A stretch of 64,000 nt of DNA, taken from Agarivorans aestuarii. Lineage in GTDB: Bacteria; Pseudomonadota; Gammaproteobacteria; Enterobacterales; Celerinatantimonadaceae. Positions 19,711 to 28,470 of this stretch are shown here, piece after piece (within the stretch, counting starts at the first letter, position 1; each line of letters opens with the position of its first letter). Where the stretch lies: contig NZ_AP023033.1 of the NCBI RefSeq assembly GCF_019670125.1, positions 566,501-630,500 on the forward strand, written 5' to 3'. Both the position numbers and the translations under genes were made by a program. The notes under the pieces were generated by a model. That model was not told the origin of the DNA. It searched no databases and saw only the letters and a program-made list of their open reading frames with translations.

Positions 19711-20967
19711 ATGAAATTTAGTTCGAAACTAACCAGTAACTCACGCGGGAAGAAAACAGGTAATCGAAGCATGAAAGCTTGTTTGCTGTTCGCTGCCCTC
19801 TTTACTGGGAGTTTCAATCTACTAGCAGATGAAGACAGAATTGATGTCTACGATGTGCAAGCTGTTGAGAATGGCGCAGAAACGGTAGTAATCCCCATCT
19901 TAGGTGCGATGGACAGCACTGGTTTACTAGTGGGCTCAGTTGTAACGATAACCGGTGTTGGTCAACCACAAGCACAAGTTGTTGGTTTCGGTGCTTATTC
20001 GGTTAACAACAGCTACATCAGCTACTTAGGTTACTTTAATCTAGGTTTGACAGAGCGTTGGACCATGGATATTTCTGGGCTACAGGCCGAATTTATGGAT
20101 ACACAAATGTTTATTGGCGAGCGTCCAGATGATCCCATCGATGTGCCTAACGACGCCTCTTACTTACAACGTGACTGGCTACTTACCTTTCGCTACCTAC
20201 TGTCTGAAAGCCAAGAGCAAGCCTATAAAGCTCCACTGCTTGGCCTCCCAGCAACGCATGAATATACTGCGCGAACAGTATTTGAAGTAGAACCGTTTTA
20301 TCGTAGCCGAGATTTTCGTTCAGACTATGTAAGCAATGTTGAAGGTAGAACCGCGGGCGTGCAATTTACCTTAGATCATGATGCACGTAACTATGCTCCT
20401 TCACCGAACGCTGGTCATCATAGTTATGCTCGATTGATTCGTGACTGGGGCAATGCCGAGCGAGCCAGCTACACGCGTTTAGAAGCGCAGCAAGTAAACT
20501 ACTTTGACCTTGGTAATACTTCCTGGACAAGACAGCAGAGTTTATCACTTACTGCTTATATTTCTGATATACCCACTTGGGATAAGAATGATCCTAATAG
20601 CCAACCTGCTTGGTTTGCTCAATCAGTGCTCGGCGGCGGCGATCGTATGCGTGGCTATGCCGATGATTACTTTAATGATCGAAGTGGCCTATTTTATGCG
20701 GCGGAATATCGCATGATACCTAGTTGGCAGCCCCAGACCAGCGCTCCATTTATCCGTAACTATAACTTCCCATGGTGGCAATTTGCAGTATTTGCAGAAA
20801 TGGGAAAAGTTGAAGACCAGTTAGATATTGCAAAATTGCACCAAAACATGAATTGGAGCGCTGGCTTTGGCGCACGTATTTTCATTGAGAACATTGTTGC
20901 GCGAGCAGACCTAGGCTTTAGTAAAGATGACTCAATCTTTCGCTTTACAGTAAATCAGCCTTTTTAA
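19711..20967 (+). CDS. Omp85/BamA-like outer-membrane beta-barrel protein without POTRA domains
   Basis: A 418-residue protein. An internal ATG at 19771 gives a cleaner signal peptide (MKACLLFAALFTGSFNLLA), so that start is possible. The barrel carries the Omp85 loop-6 signature Gly-Gly-Asp-Arg-Met-Arg-Gly-Tyr near residue 310 and ends ARADLGFSKDDS...NQPF, like the last strands of the bacterial surface antigen family. No POTRA domains are present in the roughly 60 residues before the barrel. A role in lipid or protein handling at the outer membrane is possible; the cargo is unknown. Confidence 0.75.
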   Translation: MKFSSKLTSNSRGKKTGNRSMKACLLFAALFTGSFNLLADEDRIDVYDVQAVENGAETVVIPILGAMDSTGLLVGSVVTITGVGQPQAQVVGFGAYSVNNSYISYLGYFNLGLTERWTMDISGLQAEFMDTQMFIGERPDDPIDVPNDASYLQRDWLLTFRYLLSESQEQAYKAPLLGLPATHEYTARTVFEVEPFYRSRDFRSDYVSNVEGRTAGVQFTLDHDARNYAPSPNAGHHSYARLIRDWGNAERASYTRLEAQQVNYFDLGNTSWTRQQSLSLTAYISDIPTWDKNDPNSQPAWFAQSVLGGGDRMRGYADDYFNDRSGLFYAAEYRMIPSWQPQTSAPFIRNYNFPWWQFAVFAEMGKVEDQLDIAKLHQNMNWSAGFGARIFIENIVARADLGFSKDDSIFRFTVNQPF

Positions 20968-21292
20968 TAACGAGTGTAAGGCCGCACTATAAGGTTTTAA
21001 ATGCAACAATGTCCGTTGCGGATTAAGAGTTGCAGTATTGTGAAAAATTAGAAATAGGCTAATCCTCTCAGACATTAGTATTCAAACTCACTTATAGCTG
21101 ATTTTGTAGAAGTCGATTGTTGTAATGCATCTCACAGTCATTAATTCAGTGTTAGTTATGAAGTAGTTTGTAGATTATACCCATACGACCACATTTGTCA
21201 GTTCTGCATATTCGTATTCAATAGGATCTTGTTCACTGAAATGACTACAGCGTTTCATGAAATTTAGAACCTAATGAATACGGAGCATTGCT
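20968..21292. other. intergenic stretch upstream of a serine recombinase
   Basis: No gene is seen. It holds a small hairpin GCAAC/GTTGC at 21003-21019 and, just before the recombinase, a 70-bp nested inverted repeat listed separately. Confidence 0.5.
21213..21282. repeat. nested inverted repeat, candidate recombinase binding or crossover site
   Basis: The outer arms are 18 nt (21213-21230 and 21265-21282) and match at about 15 of 18 positions (CGTATTCA-TAGG-TCT). Inner arms TGAAA (21237-21241) and TTTCA (21253-21257) share the same centre near 21247. The site ends 10 bp before the start codon of the serine recombinase and overlaps its ribosome site GGAG. That position suits a res/inversion site or an autoregulatory operator. 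Confidence 0.55.
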
Positions 21293-21841
21293 ATGAGCGG
21301 TCAAAATGTGGGGTATATCCGAGTTAGTACAGTTGATCAAACGAGTGAACGGCAGCTGTATGGCATTTCGCTGGATACCATTTTTGAAGATAAGATTAGT
21401 GGCAGCACCACTGACAGGCCAGGGTTAAATCAATTACTTTCCCACGTTCGTAGTGGCGATGTTGTTCACGTGCATGACATATCACGGCTGGCTCGTAACA
21501 CCGGTCACCTGCTCGAACTAGTTGAGCGTCTTCTTGGCTCTGGTGTCGCCATTACTTTTCATAAAGAACAACTAACGTTCTCCGCAGATAAGGCCAACCC
21601 AATAAACCAGCTTATGCTCACCATGTTAGGGGCTATTTATCAGTTCGAACGGTCTTTAATCCTTGAAAGGCAGCGTGAAGGGATTGCGCTTGCAAAAATG
21701 CGTGGTGTCTACAAAGGTCGGAAGCGGTCTATCGACACACATCAAGTAAAAGTGCTGCGAGAAAGCGGAATGAGTTACAGGAAAATAGCTCAGGAGCTAA
21801 GCATCAGTTTGTCGAGCGTGCAGCGAGCATTGAAGGTATAA
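21293..21841 (+). CDS. serine recombinase (resolvase/invertase family)
   Basis: A 182-residue small serine recombinase. The resolvase domain opens GYIRVST with the nucleophile S12, and the arginine-rich active-site segment DISRLARN follows at about residue 63. A long E-helix leads to a C-terminal helix-turn-helix (MSYRKIAQELSISLSSVQRAL). GGAG lies 7 nt before the ATG. There is no adjacent Tn3-type transposase, so it is an orphan resolvase/invertase or part of a decayed element. A symmetrical 70-bp sequence directly upstream is its likely binding site. Confidence 0.93.
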   Translation: MSGQNVGYIRVSTVDQTSERQLYGISLDTIFEDKISGSTTDRPGLNQLLSHVRSGDVVHVHDISRLARNTGHLLELVERLLGSGVAITFHKEQLTFSADKANPINQLMLTMLGAIYQFERSLILERQREGIALAKMRGVYKGRKRSIDTHQVKVLRESGMSYRKIAQELSISLSSVQRALKV

Positions 21842-21875
21842 ACTTAGAAAATTGTCAGTTTTTTGGTGAAATAGT

Positions 21876-22160
21876 GTGGCATTAAATAGAAGAGATAACA
21901 CTATATGCACACAAACTACATTTACTAGCCAAGAAGAAACACTCATTAACGCGTGGCTAACTGTTGATGAAGAAGCAGCAAACTGTGCCGCCAAACGCCT
22001 GTCTGACTTACGGGTATACCAGTTGCCGGGCCTATACCTAGTCTCTTTGCCAGAAGGTATTGGTTGTGAATCGTTAACTCTGGCATTGCTGACAGTCAGT
22101 GATATATCGGTTAAAACTTTAAAACACAAAGTGCGCCGAGAATGCCCTCACTGTGAATAA
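21876..22160 (+). CDS. hypothetical small protein
   Basis: A 94-residue frame starting at GTG, 34 bp after the serine recombinase stop, so it may be co-transcribed. It has no signal peptide or membrane segment. It ends with a Cys-Pro-His-Cys motif (RRECPHCE), which could bind a metal but is not part of a domain I recognise. The alternative start and lack of known relatives keep confidence low. Confidence 0.45.
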   Translation: MALNRRDNTICTQTTFTSQEETLINAWLTVDEEAANCAAKRLSDLRVYQLPGLYLVSLPEGIGCESLTLALLTVSDISVKTLKHKVRRECPHCE

Positions 22161-22594
22161 ACCAGTCGGCCCTGCGCCGGCTGTCTTTGACGGGTTATAC
22201 AAATTGAGAAGACTATTTACCAATCGAATGGCTTCAGAAGGAGGAGCTTAATCAACAGCCGCACTTCATCGACCTTCCTCTTGTTATAAATCGAAAGCTG
22301 AACTTCATTCCGTTCATCATTGTTTTTCACTGTAAGTTAACTAAATTTTATGGCCTCCAGCTAACAAACCAACATCCCTGTTGATGTTTCGTTGTTTATA
22401 TGTTTTTCAATGAATCCATAAGTAAATAAAAAAAAGCATAAAACTCCAGGTAAAAGTTAATAGGGAGGTGTGTTTTCAGAATAAATGTCTGCGAGTTAGA
22501 AGGTTGTAGAATTTTATTGTTTTTTGTTTTTTTAAAGAAATCGCCTTTAAAAGTTAAGCATTAACTAAGAGTTCAAAAGAAAAGGTAATTGATA
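22161..22594. other. AT-rich intergenic stretch before the tyrosine recombinase operon
   Basis: 434 bp with no gene. A GC-rich imperfect hairpin at about 22164-22184 (CGGC/GCCG) without T-run may end the upstream transcript. CAACATCCCTGTTGATGTT near 22369 is a small palindrome. The remainder is long A/T runs, probably the promoter of the next operon. No terminal repeats of an element were found by eye. Confidence 0.45.
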
Positions 22595-23311
22595 ATGAGC
22601 GAAAATGTAACTTCTACAGCCAGTTCTGAGCGCACAGCAAAGCTTGATAACGTTTCTAATTGTACAGAGCTGAATAAACCGATGGAAAAATATCTTTTCC
22701 ATTATGCGCAAAAGATTGATTTCGGGGGGACAGTTGTAGAATCGATAACGCCTACTGTCATTGAATACGTAAAAGCAACAGAGGGAACGGCAAAACACAC
22801 GGATTTTGTCGGTCATTTTGCGGCAGCATATGCTATGCAAAATACGGATGGTGTTATCGCTAGAATCCCAAAAACCGTCACATTTTCACTCACCAAAGAA
22901 GACCGAATTTATTTAGAGTTCAAGTCGCTACTTCATTGCTCTGAATATAACACGATTTTGACATCTTTCGCCGCTTGGGTGCACATGCATCCTGAATTTA
23001 TCTCTGGTATGAGTTCAGCCTCAGAGGCTGCTGCTCAGTTGAAATTGGCTATTGTCGGTATTCCTCGTCGCTCTATTTTAGTTATCTGTAAGAAATTAAA
23101 GAATGGCGAAACTAGTGCTTCATTGCGTAGTCATTTTGAGCGCATAGAAGAGCTGATGGTGAAGCTAAAATACCGGCCAACGCATGGGTTTGAGAAGGAG
23201 CAAAAAAGCAAAATTGATAAACAAAAGGCGCTAGTAAAAAAAGAGGAGGGGGGCAATGAAGCTGCACAAGGAGCTAGCGACAAGAGCGCTACAGATAGCA
23301 GTGAAATCTAG
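22595..23311 (+). CDS. uncharacterised first gene of a recombinase operon
   Basis: The ATG at 22595 is chosen over an upstream TTG because AAGG lies 9 nt before it. The product is a 238-residue soluble protein. Residues 1-200 look folded, with several helices; the tail is Lys/Glu-rich and low complexity (KKEEGGNEAAQG). No known domain is recognised. Its end overlaps the next gene by 56 bp, and the operon continues to two tyrosine-recombinase-like genes, so a role in integration or excision, such as a DNA-binding accessory protein, is inferred from position only. Confidence 0.6.
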   Translation: MSENVTSTASSERTAKLDNVSNCTELNKPMEKYLFHYAQKIDFGGTVVESITPTVIEYVKATEGTAKHTDFVGHFAAAYAMQNTDGVIARIPKTVTFSLTKEDRIYLEFKSLLHCSEYNTILTSFAAWVHMHPEFISGMSSASEAAAQLKLAIVGIPRRSILVICKKLKNGETSASLRSHFERIEELMVKLKYRPTHGFEKEQKSKIDKQKALVKKEEGGNEAAQGASDKSATDSSEI

Positions 23312-24519
23312 CAAACCTGGAGCAGGTTTTTTAGCTGCAACGCTGCTTACCGGTTTAACAGGTAAGCTCTATTTCACACTATCGAATAACAGTAAAGCTA
23401 TCGCTAATCATGAAGTGTGCAGTGGCTTGCACTTTATCTGCATTAATTGCAGAGCGATTGATTTGAAGCTGGATGCCGCACAAGAAAGCTCTCCGTTCGC
23501 AGGTGTTCAGCGAAAGGTTAGCCTTCGAATTCCACACTGTATTGGTGAAAAGCTACTGAAAGATATAGCGCAATTTAATTCATATGAAGATGCCAATAGG
23601 GCTGTGAGGGAACTGTTGAAAACTCATCAGTTCGCTCCGCATGTCACATGTCACATGGCACCGCTTAGCTTTGAGAGCAAGTAAAACGCTACAAAAAGAG
23701 GGACTGGTCAGTGCGCAGCTCTACGGTTCGCAAACCGATACTAGTTATAGTGCAGACGATATGGCTGTCATTAAAGAAAAGCATCAAGCTATTATTTCTC
23801 GCTGGATTGATGCGCCAGAGCTGACAGTTTTGCATGAAGAGCCAATTGAAAATCACAGTGAATATTGGGGAACGCAAGGGTTGCTCAAACACGCTGAATT
23901 GAAACAGGTTTTGAATTATAGCCAATCAACCCTCAACAACGCACAGCTCGACTATGCCAAAGCTCCGTCTTTTCATACTCACATCGCACTGCATAATGCC
24001 CACGCACTAAGGACGTCTTTGATTTGGCATTTAGCAACAGCATCGAGGCCACTTATAGATAAAGCTGTGCGGGCTAGTGATATCGATTGGAATTATCAGT
24101 GTGCATCATTGCCAAATAAGAGCCGTCTTGGTACTCGTGTGATACCGCTTTGTAGCACAGCTATAAGTGCGTTATCTGAGTATGAACGTTGGTGCGAGTC
24201 ACTAACTGGAACTATGGCGAAGCTTGTTACTGATTCATTGAACGCTAAGGTGCCACTATTTGGCCTTTTTAACTTCAAAGGGCTATCTGTCACCTACACC
24301 CCGCTTGTTCCTAAGGTGAGTGCTTCTATATACTTTCAGGGAGTCAAGGCTCCTTCTAACTGGTCAAGAAAAACCACTATTGATTACCTCTGGCCGTATT
24401 TTCATGACTCACCGGCCTTTGAAGCTTTTATTGATCACAATAAAGCACAAGCGAGCGTTAGTGAAATGAAAGAAATAGCCGATGTAATAGATAGCTGGCT
24501 TATCAAGCTGATGGAATGA
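23256..24519 (+). pseudogene. tyrosine-recombinase-fold gene split by a 7-bp tandem duplication
   Basis: Two frames, 23256-23684 (142 residues) and 23641-24519 (292 residues), overlap across a direct repeat ATGTCAC-ATGTCAC (23641-23654). Removing one 7-bp unit joins them into a continuous 418-residue protein reading HVTWHRLALRAS through the junction. The joined protein has GAGGAGG just before its ATG and an ATGA overlap with the next gene. It resembles a tyrosine recombinase core: HLATASRP resembles the first active-site arginine region, and NWSRKT sits where HxLR is usual. No catalytic tyrosine is seen, so even the intact form may be a non-catalytic partner. It could also be a reversible slippage switch. 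Confidence 0.75.
23641..23654 (+). repeat. 7-bp tandem duplication causing a frameshift
   Basis: Two exact ATGTCAC copies are followed by a near copy, ATGGCAC (23655-23661). The extra 7 bp shifts the frame by +1 inside the recombinase-like gene. Confidence 0.85.
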
Positions 24520-26966
24520 GTTTTAGTGCTATTCACCTAACGCAAGCTAACGACTACATAAGCAATGTGTTGAACTCGTCTGAAGTCAGGCCGGAGGGGG
24601 TGATCTGTGCTCTAGGTTTATCGCTGGTAATAAATGGCGGTGTACTACGACTACCACTTTGGCGGCGGTTGATGGAGCAGATAAAAAACAAAGCTCCACT
24701 CGAGGTTTGTCAATCATCGATATGGCTACAGTACACAGGGCATCCCGCTTTAAACGAGCGAGGTAACATGCGTAACGCAGACAAGAGCGAGCAATTCATA
24801 GAGGGACGATGGTATCCCGATAATGTGTCACTGAGTTTATTGCTGGCTTTGCATAAACAACAGGGGGAAATCGATAATAGCGAGGATATAGATTGGCATT
24901 CTATCCAGAAAAAATCTGGCATTAAATTCAGCTTTAGGCAGCTTAGTATTGATGTGCGACAGTGCTGGATGCGCCGCCCCGATAATACGTTAACTGAGAG
25001 TCTTGTGAAGGTTATAACAGGTGAGTACCCCACAGCCCCACTTGACCACGCTCGGCACCGTGTTTGGATTACCGGCAATGAAGAGGTGTTGCTAACACGT
25101 CGCTTTAGTGTTGATGAGGGGGAACCTGATGCTGAGCTCAATCTTACAAATGCAGAGCAGCTTGCGAGGCATGATTTAAAGCTGATTAAATCCTGCTTTA
25201 GGAAATACCAAGATAATGCCGAAAAGTATAACACTCGCACCAATGCCGCCAAGCTGGTCAAGCAAGTGCTACCTCAGCTCTCTGCGCCGGGGCGCTGTAT
25301 CGCCGCTTGGCTTAGCTGGAAAATAACCGAGGGCAGAAAAGTTCTGGTATCCACAGCTCAAAAATATGCGGTATTACTCGGTGAAGAGTGTTTCCACTTA
25401 CTTGCGGGAATAATCGAAGAATCCGAAGGCTCTGTGGCTGACTTAATTAATGAAAATATCCCCGCCCTTCGAGAACGTTTAGATGAGCTTTGTGGGGGAG
25501 GTGTCGCTGAAGATAGAGTGCAATGTATACGCCGCTTTTTAAATGACTTGCACTCACTCAGTGATGAGAAAAACAGCACTAAAAGACCATTTAGAGGGGC
25601 GGCATTTGCCGCCAAATTTGTCAACGCAGGGCTGATGAGCCGTGGTCAGTTTTGCAAAATTCTTCGAATCCAACCTGGAGGCATTGGGCCTCTCGAGTGG
25701 TGGTCGTGGCTATCAACCTTGCGCCAGCAAGGCTTACGCTGTGGGGAGCTCAGTTTAATCAAGCCTGCGGATGGGGAGTTCTATACCGACGGCCTGCTTG
25801 AAACGCATATCCACGGACGAGTTAAAACGCGCTCGGCTAATCGTTTGGTTACAACGCAGGATGAATGTGTAAAGCTCTTCTATGCTATGCGCAAATGGCT
25901 TTTGTCTAAAGATACTAGGCTATTAATGCCATTAGGAGGCTACAAGGGGGAAAAATCTATTGTTTCAAAAGTGGTTAATGAGGTTATTAATCAAGTTCTA
26001 GATGATGAAGATATGGTCGCCCATACACTCCGGCATACTTATGCCAGCGAAGCATTTGAAGATATTTTAGATAGTTACTCTTTCGCAACATTTAAACTAG
26101 AGGAGAGGCTAAGCGAGCTGTCGACAAAGTTGGGGCACAGTTCGATAGCGGTGACCTTTGCTAGCTATATACACAATAGTGACAGCCTCATTGCAAAACG
26201 CTTAAATGCTATGACAAAGCCTTTAACGGCAGAGCAGATGGCTGCATTAACTCACACTCGCTTTATTTCTTCAGCTAAATCAAATCAAATGAAAATAAAC
26301 GATCAGCGCAAGCAATTGATGAATGCATTCCTTCGTCTCGATACTGTTATTGTTCACCAGCACAGGCAAGGGCGAATGGCGCTAGAGATCCCACCGATTA
26401 ATGATGTCTCTCATTTAATTGCTGTATTTAATGCGTTAACGTTGCTGCCGTTTTACAAAGAGGAAAAAAACTGGTTTGAGCAGAAGTTACGGTATGTATG
26501 TGAACGCTTTCCAAACCTAGATAAATCGAGCAAAGTTTTGGGGGTGAGCAAGCCTAGATCAAAAGCCGATTCAACGTTGTTTGAGCATGTGTTCGTTAAT
26601 GCATTAATGCTGCTTCAAAGAAAACCAACCGCAGAGCTTGATCTGTTCACGTTAATAAAGTGCTATCGTGTTAACGCGAGTCCGAACGGTTTCTATTGCT
26701 GCACACTTAAAGAAGCGAGAGGAGTGCTGAAGTGGCTCGCTCGCTTATTACCTGCTGATACTGAACTAAACATTAAAGTCGTTCCATGCGAACACGCTTT
26801 GATTTATCACAGTGAGTGGCAACGAGCGCTGAACGGGTTTGCTTTGAGCCCCGATGGGGCAACAAAAGGTGAACTGATGATCCAAGTTTACTCAAAAGTG
26901 GGCAACAACAGCGGTTCAGGAATGCTCCCAGCGCTAACATGTATTGCTCTTCATTTGCTACGGTAG
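24516..26966 (+). CDS. very large tyrosine recombinase/integrase
   Basis: An 816-residue protein starting in an ATGA overlap with the previous gene, so translation is coupled. The catalytic set of phage integrases is visible: Arg in GLRCGEL (R408), His-x-x-Arg in HTLRH (H503, R506), His in LGHSS (H541) and the nucleophile Tyr ten residues later (Y551). About 400 residues precede the catalytic domain and 265 follow it, far longer than a typical 300-450-residue integrase. It resembles large recombinases found in multi-recombinase integrative elements. It probably cuts and joins element ends with the upstream gene products as partners. Confidence 0.9.
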   Translation: MSFSAIHLTQANDYISNVLNSSEVRPEGVICALGLSLVINGGVLRLPLWRRLMEQIKNKAPLEVCQSSIWLQYTGHPALNERGNMRNADKSEQFIEGRWYPDNVSLSLLLALHKQQGEIDNSEDIDWHSIQKKSGIKFSFRQLSIDVRQCWMRRPDNTLTESLVKVITGEYPTAPLDHARHRVWITGNEEVLLTRRFSVDEGEPDAELNLTNAEQLARHDLKLIKSCFRKYQDNAEKYNTRTNAAKLVKQVLPQLSAPGRCIAAWLSWKITEGRKVLVSTAQKYAVLLGEECFHLLAGIIEESEGSVADLINENIPALRERLDELCGGGVAEDRVQCIRRFLNDLHSLSDEKNSTKRPFRGAAFAAKFVNAGLMSRGQFCKILRIQPGGIGPLEWWSWLSTLRQQGLRCGELSLIKPADGEFYTDGLLETHIHGRVKTRSANRLVTTQDECVKLFYAMRKWLLSKDTRLLMPLGGYKGEKSIVSKVVNEVINQVLDDEDMVAHTLRHTYASEAFEDILDSYSFATFKLEERLSELSTKLGHSSIAVTFASYIHNSDSLIAKRLNAMTKPLTAEQMAALTHTRFISSAKSNQMKINDQRKQLMNAFLRLDTVIVHQHRQGRMALEIPPINDVSHLIAVFNALTLLPFYKEEKNWFEQKLRYVCERFPNLDKSSKVLGVSKPRSKADSTLFEHVFVNALMLLQRKPTAELDLFTLIKCYRVNASPNGFYCCTLKEARGVLKWLARLLPADTELNIKVVPCEHALIYHSEWQRALNGFALSPDGATKGELMIQVYSKVGNNSGSGMLPALTCIALHLLR

Positions 26967-27215
26967 CGTCCCCCTTCCGCAATCTGTGTAAGTAGTTTTT
27001 AAGCCGTGACTGAGCAAAAGAGGCGATAATGCTGCGCGTTTTTGGGTCTTATTTTACGCAAAATAGGTTCAAAGCGTGGTTCGTAGCGTTTTGATATTTA
27101 TTGAAGCTTGACGGTATTTATTTTTGTAAAGACAAAAGCTGTTATGTAAAAAACCTTCGTAAACAATGATTTAGATAGTTGCACTTGAAATCGCAAAACT
27201 ATAATTACGCTTTAT

Positions 27216-28064
27216 TCAATTCAATCTATATTGGGTGGGGGTTTTTCCTGTTTTCGATTTAAATACTCGGCAGAAATAGTTAGGGTCTTGAAACCCTGAG
27301 CGGCGAGATATTTCATCAAGTTTAAAGGGGTAGTTTTTTAGCAAAAACTTAGCACGTTCTAGTCTTACCCAAGAAATGTAATCAGCAAATCTCATATGGC
27401 CTTCTAGTCTAAAAACTCTTGATAAGTGACTGGCTGAAACATTGAAACGTGTCGCTACGGTGTCTCGAGTAATATTTTTATGAAAGTTCTCTTGCACGTA
27501 GATGCAAATACTTTTGTAAAGCTCTTCACTGCGGTTCTTCACTTTTAACTTTGGTCTATCTACTAGAGTTTTCGACGCCCCAACCAAGGCTAAAATTAGC
27601 GCTTTTAGGGTGACCGTATTGTCAGATGTTTCTTGGTAATTTAATGCGGTTAGCGCGGCAAGTATATGCTCTACTGGACTACCTGGATGGCGTGGAACGC
27701 TATGCTTAATAACATCGTAGAACCCTTCATCATTTGCATGCTTGCTCACTAAGCTAAAACCTAGTTGGCTTTTACCAAACAATAAGCTCAAAACGGAGCA
27801 TTCTTGCTGCCAGTTGGGTTTATTCCAAGCATTGGCGGGTATGAACAGCGCATCACCAGCCTTTAAGTTTGTATGTAGTACTCTACCTGTGCTGTCTTCA
27901 ATTGCGTTTTCATAGTTGCCTTTAAATACTAATTCCAAGCGCGGGAAGCTTACTTGGTAGCATTCCTCAAGCGGGGAGTTATGACCACTTGCACAATAAA
28001 CATTAGTAAGTGATGAAGGTTCACTTAATACTGCATCGAATAGAAAGGTAAAAGTATTTGGCAT
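27216..28064 (-). CDS. AraC-family transcriptional regulator
   Basis: A 282-residue regulator. The N-terminal cupin-like sensing domain contains GDALFIPANAWNKP. The C-terminal AraC double helix-turn-helix spans about 180-282 (VATRFNVSASHLSRVFR, ISRRSGFQDPNYFCRVFKSKTGKTPTQYR). It lies beyond the end of a divergent fructose-family PTS cluster, its probable target. A palindrome ATCGTAACGTTATCAT (28083-28098), shared with the mannan operons, sits 18 bp before the start, so this gene may belong to the same regulon. No good ribosome site is visible. Confidence 0.9.
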   Translation of the reverse strand: MPNTFTFLFDAVLSEPSSLTNVYCASGHNSPLEECYQVSFPRLELVFKGNYENAIEDSTGRVLHTNLKAGDALFIPANAWNKPNWQQECSVLSLLFGKSQLGFSLVSKHANDEGFYDVIKHSVPRHPGSPVEHILAALTALNYQETSDNTVTLKALILALVGASKTLVDRPKLKVKNRSEELYKSICIYVQENFHKNITRDTVATRFNVSASHLSRVFRLEGHMRFADYISWVRLERAKFLLKNYPFKLDEISRRSGFQDPNYFCRVFKSKTGKTPTQYRLN

Positions 28065-28082
28065 AGCTATAACGAAAGTTAA

Positions 28083-28098
28083 ATCGTAACGTTATCAT
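28083..28098. promoter_or_regulatory. LacI-type operator (mannan-regulon palindrome) upstream of araC-like gene
   Basis: ATCGTAACGTTATCAT matches the inferred consensus ATCGTAACGTTACGAT at 14 of 16 positions. Confidence 0.65.
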
Positions 28099-28140
28099 AA
28101 ATTGTGGGGTTTAAATAAGTTAAACCCCACAAAAGCTGTA

Positions 28141-28455
28141 TTATTGTGTTGCTAGATGTTTCTCTATTTTTTCCATTATTTGTGGTGCTTTTTTTACTGC
28201 ATCAGCAACGCCAACTCTTACAATTTTTTTGCCTTCAAATCGCTGCTCATTCTTAATGGCGATGTCTTTGGTGAGAATAATAATGTCGGCCTCTGATACT
28301 TCTGAGGTGCTAATTTCATTTTCAATCCCAATTGAGCCTTGGGTTTCTACTTTTACTTGCCAGCCCTTTCCTTTCGCTGCAGTTTCTAAAGCTTCTGCGG
28401 CCATGTAGGTGTGTGCCACGCCTGAAGGGCAAGATGTTACTGCTAATAGTTTCAT
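28141..28455 (-). CDS. PTS fructose-family EIIB component (first copy)
   Basis: A 104-residue EIIB domain protein. The phospho-accepting cysteine is C9 in TSCPSGVAHT, the fructose-family signature. It takes phosphate from EIIA and passes it to the sugar held by EIIC. AAGGAA lies 6 nt before the ATG. The gene follows the EIIC gene by 15 bp on the same strand, so the two form one operon with separate rather than fused subunits. The sugar is not evident; fructose, mannose or a mannosyl compound are all possible given the neighbours. Confidence 0.93.
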   Translation of the reverse strand: MKLLAVTSCPSGVAHTYMAAEALETAAKGKGWQVKVETQGSIGIENEISTSEVSEADIIILTKDIAIKNEQRFEGKKIVRVGVADAVKKAPQIMEKIEKHLATQ

Positions 28456-28470
28456 GGTGTTTCCTTTGAG

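Noticed and set aside
21797-22129. A 110-residue minus-strand frame opposite the small hypothetical gene
   Set aside because: The plus-strand frame has the right spacing to the recombinase gene; the minus frame has no ribosome site or recognisable features.
23256-24519. Programmed ribosomal frameshifting as explanation of the two overlapping frames
   Set aside because: There is no slippery heptamer or downstream pseudoknot signal, and the exact 7-bp duplication explains the shift fully.
24710-25261. A 183-residue minus-strand frame
   Set aside because: Antisense to the large tyrosine recombinase, no start signal and a Ser/Cys/Leu-rich composition typical of shadow frames.
22161-27215. Terminal inverted repeats or attachment sites bounding the recombinase region
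   Set aside because: Only short chance matches such as TGTAAGT on both sides were found; boundaries need comparison with an empty site.
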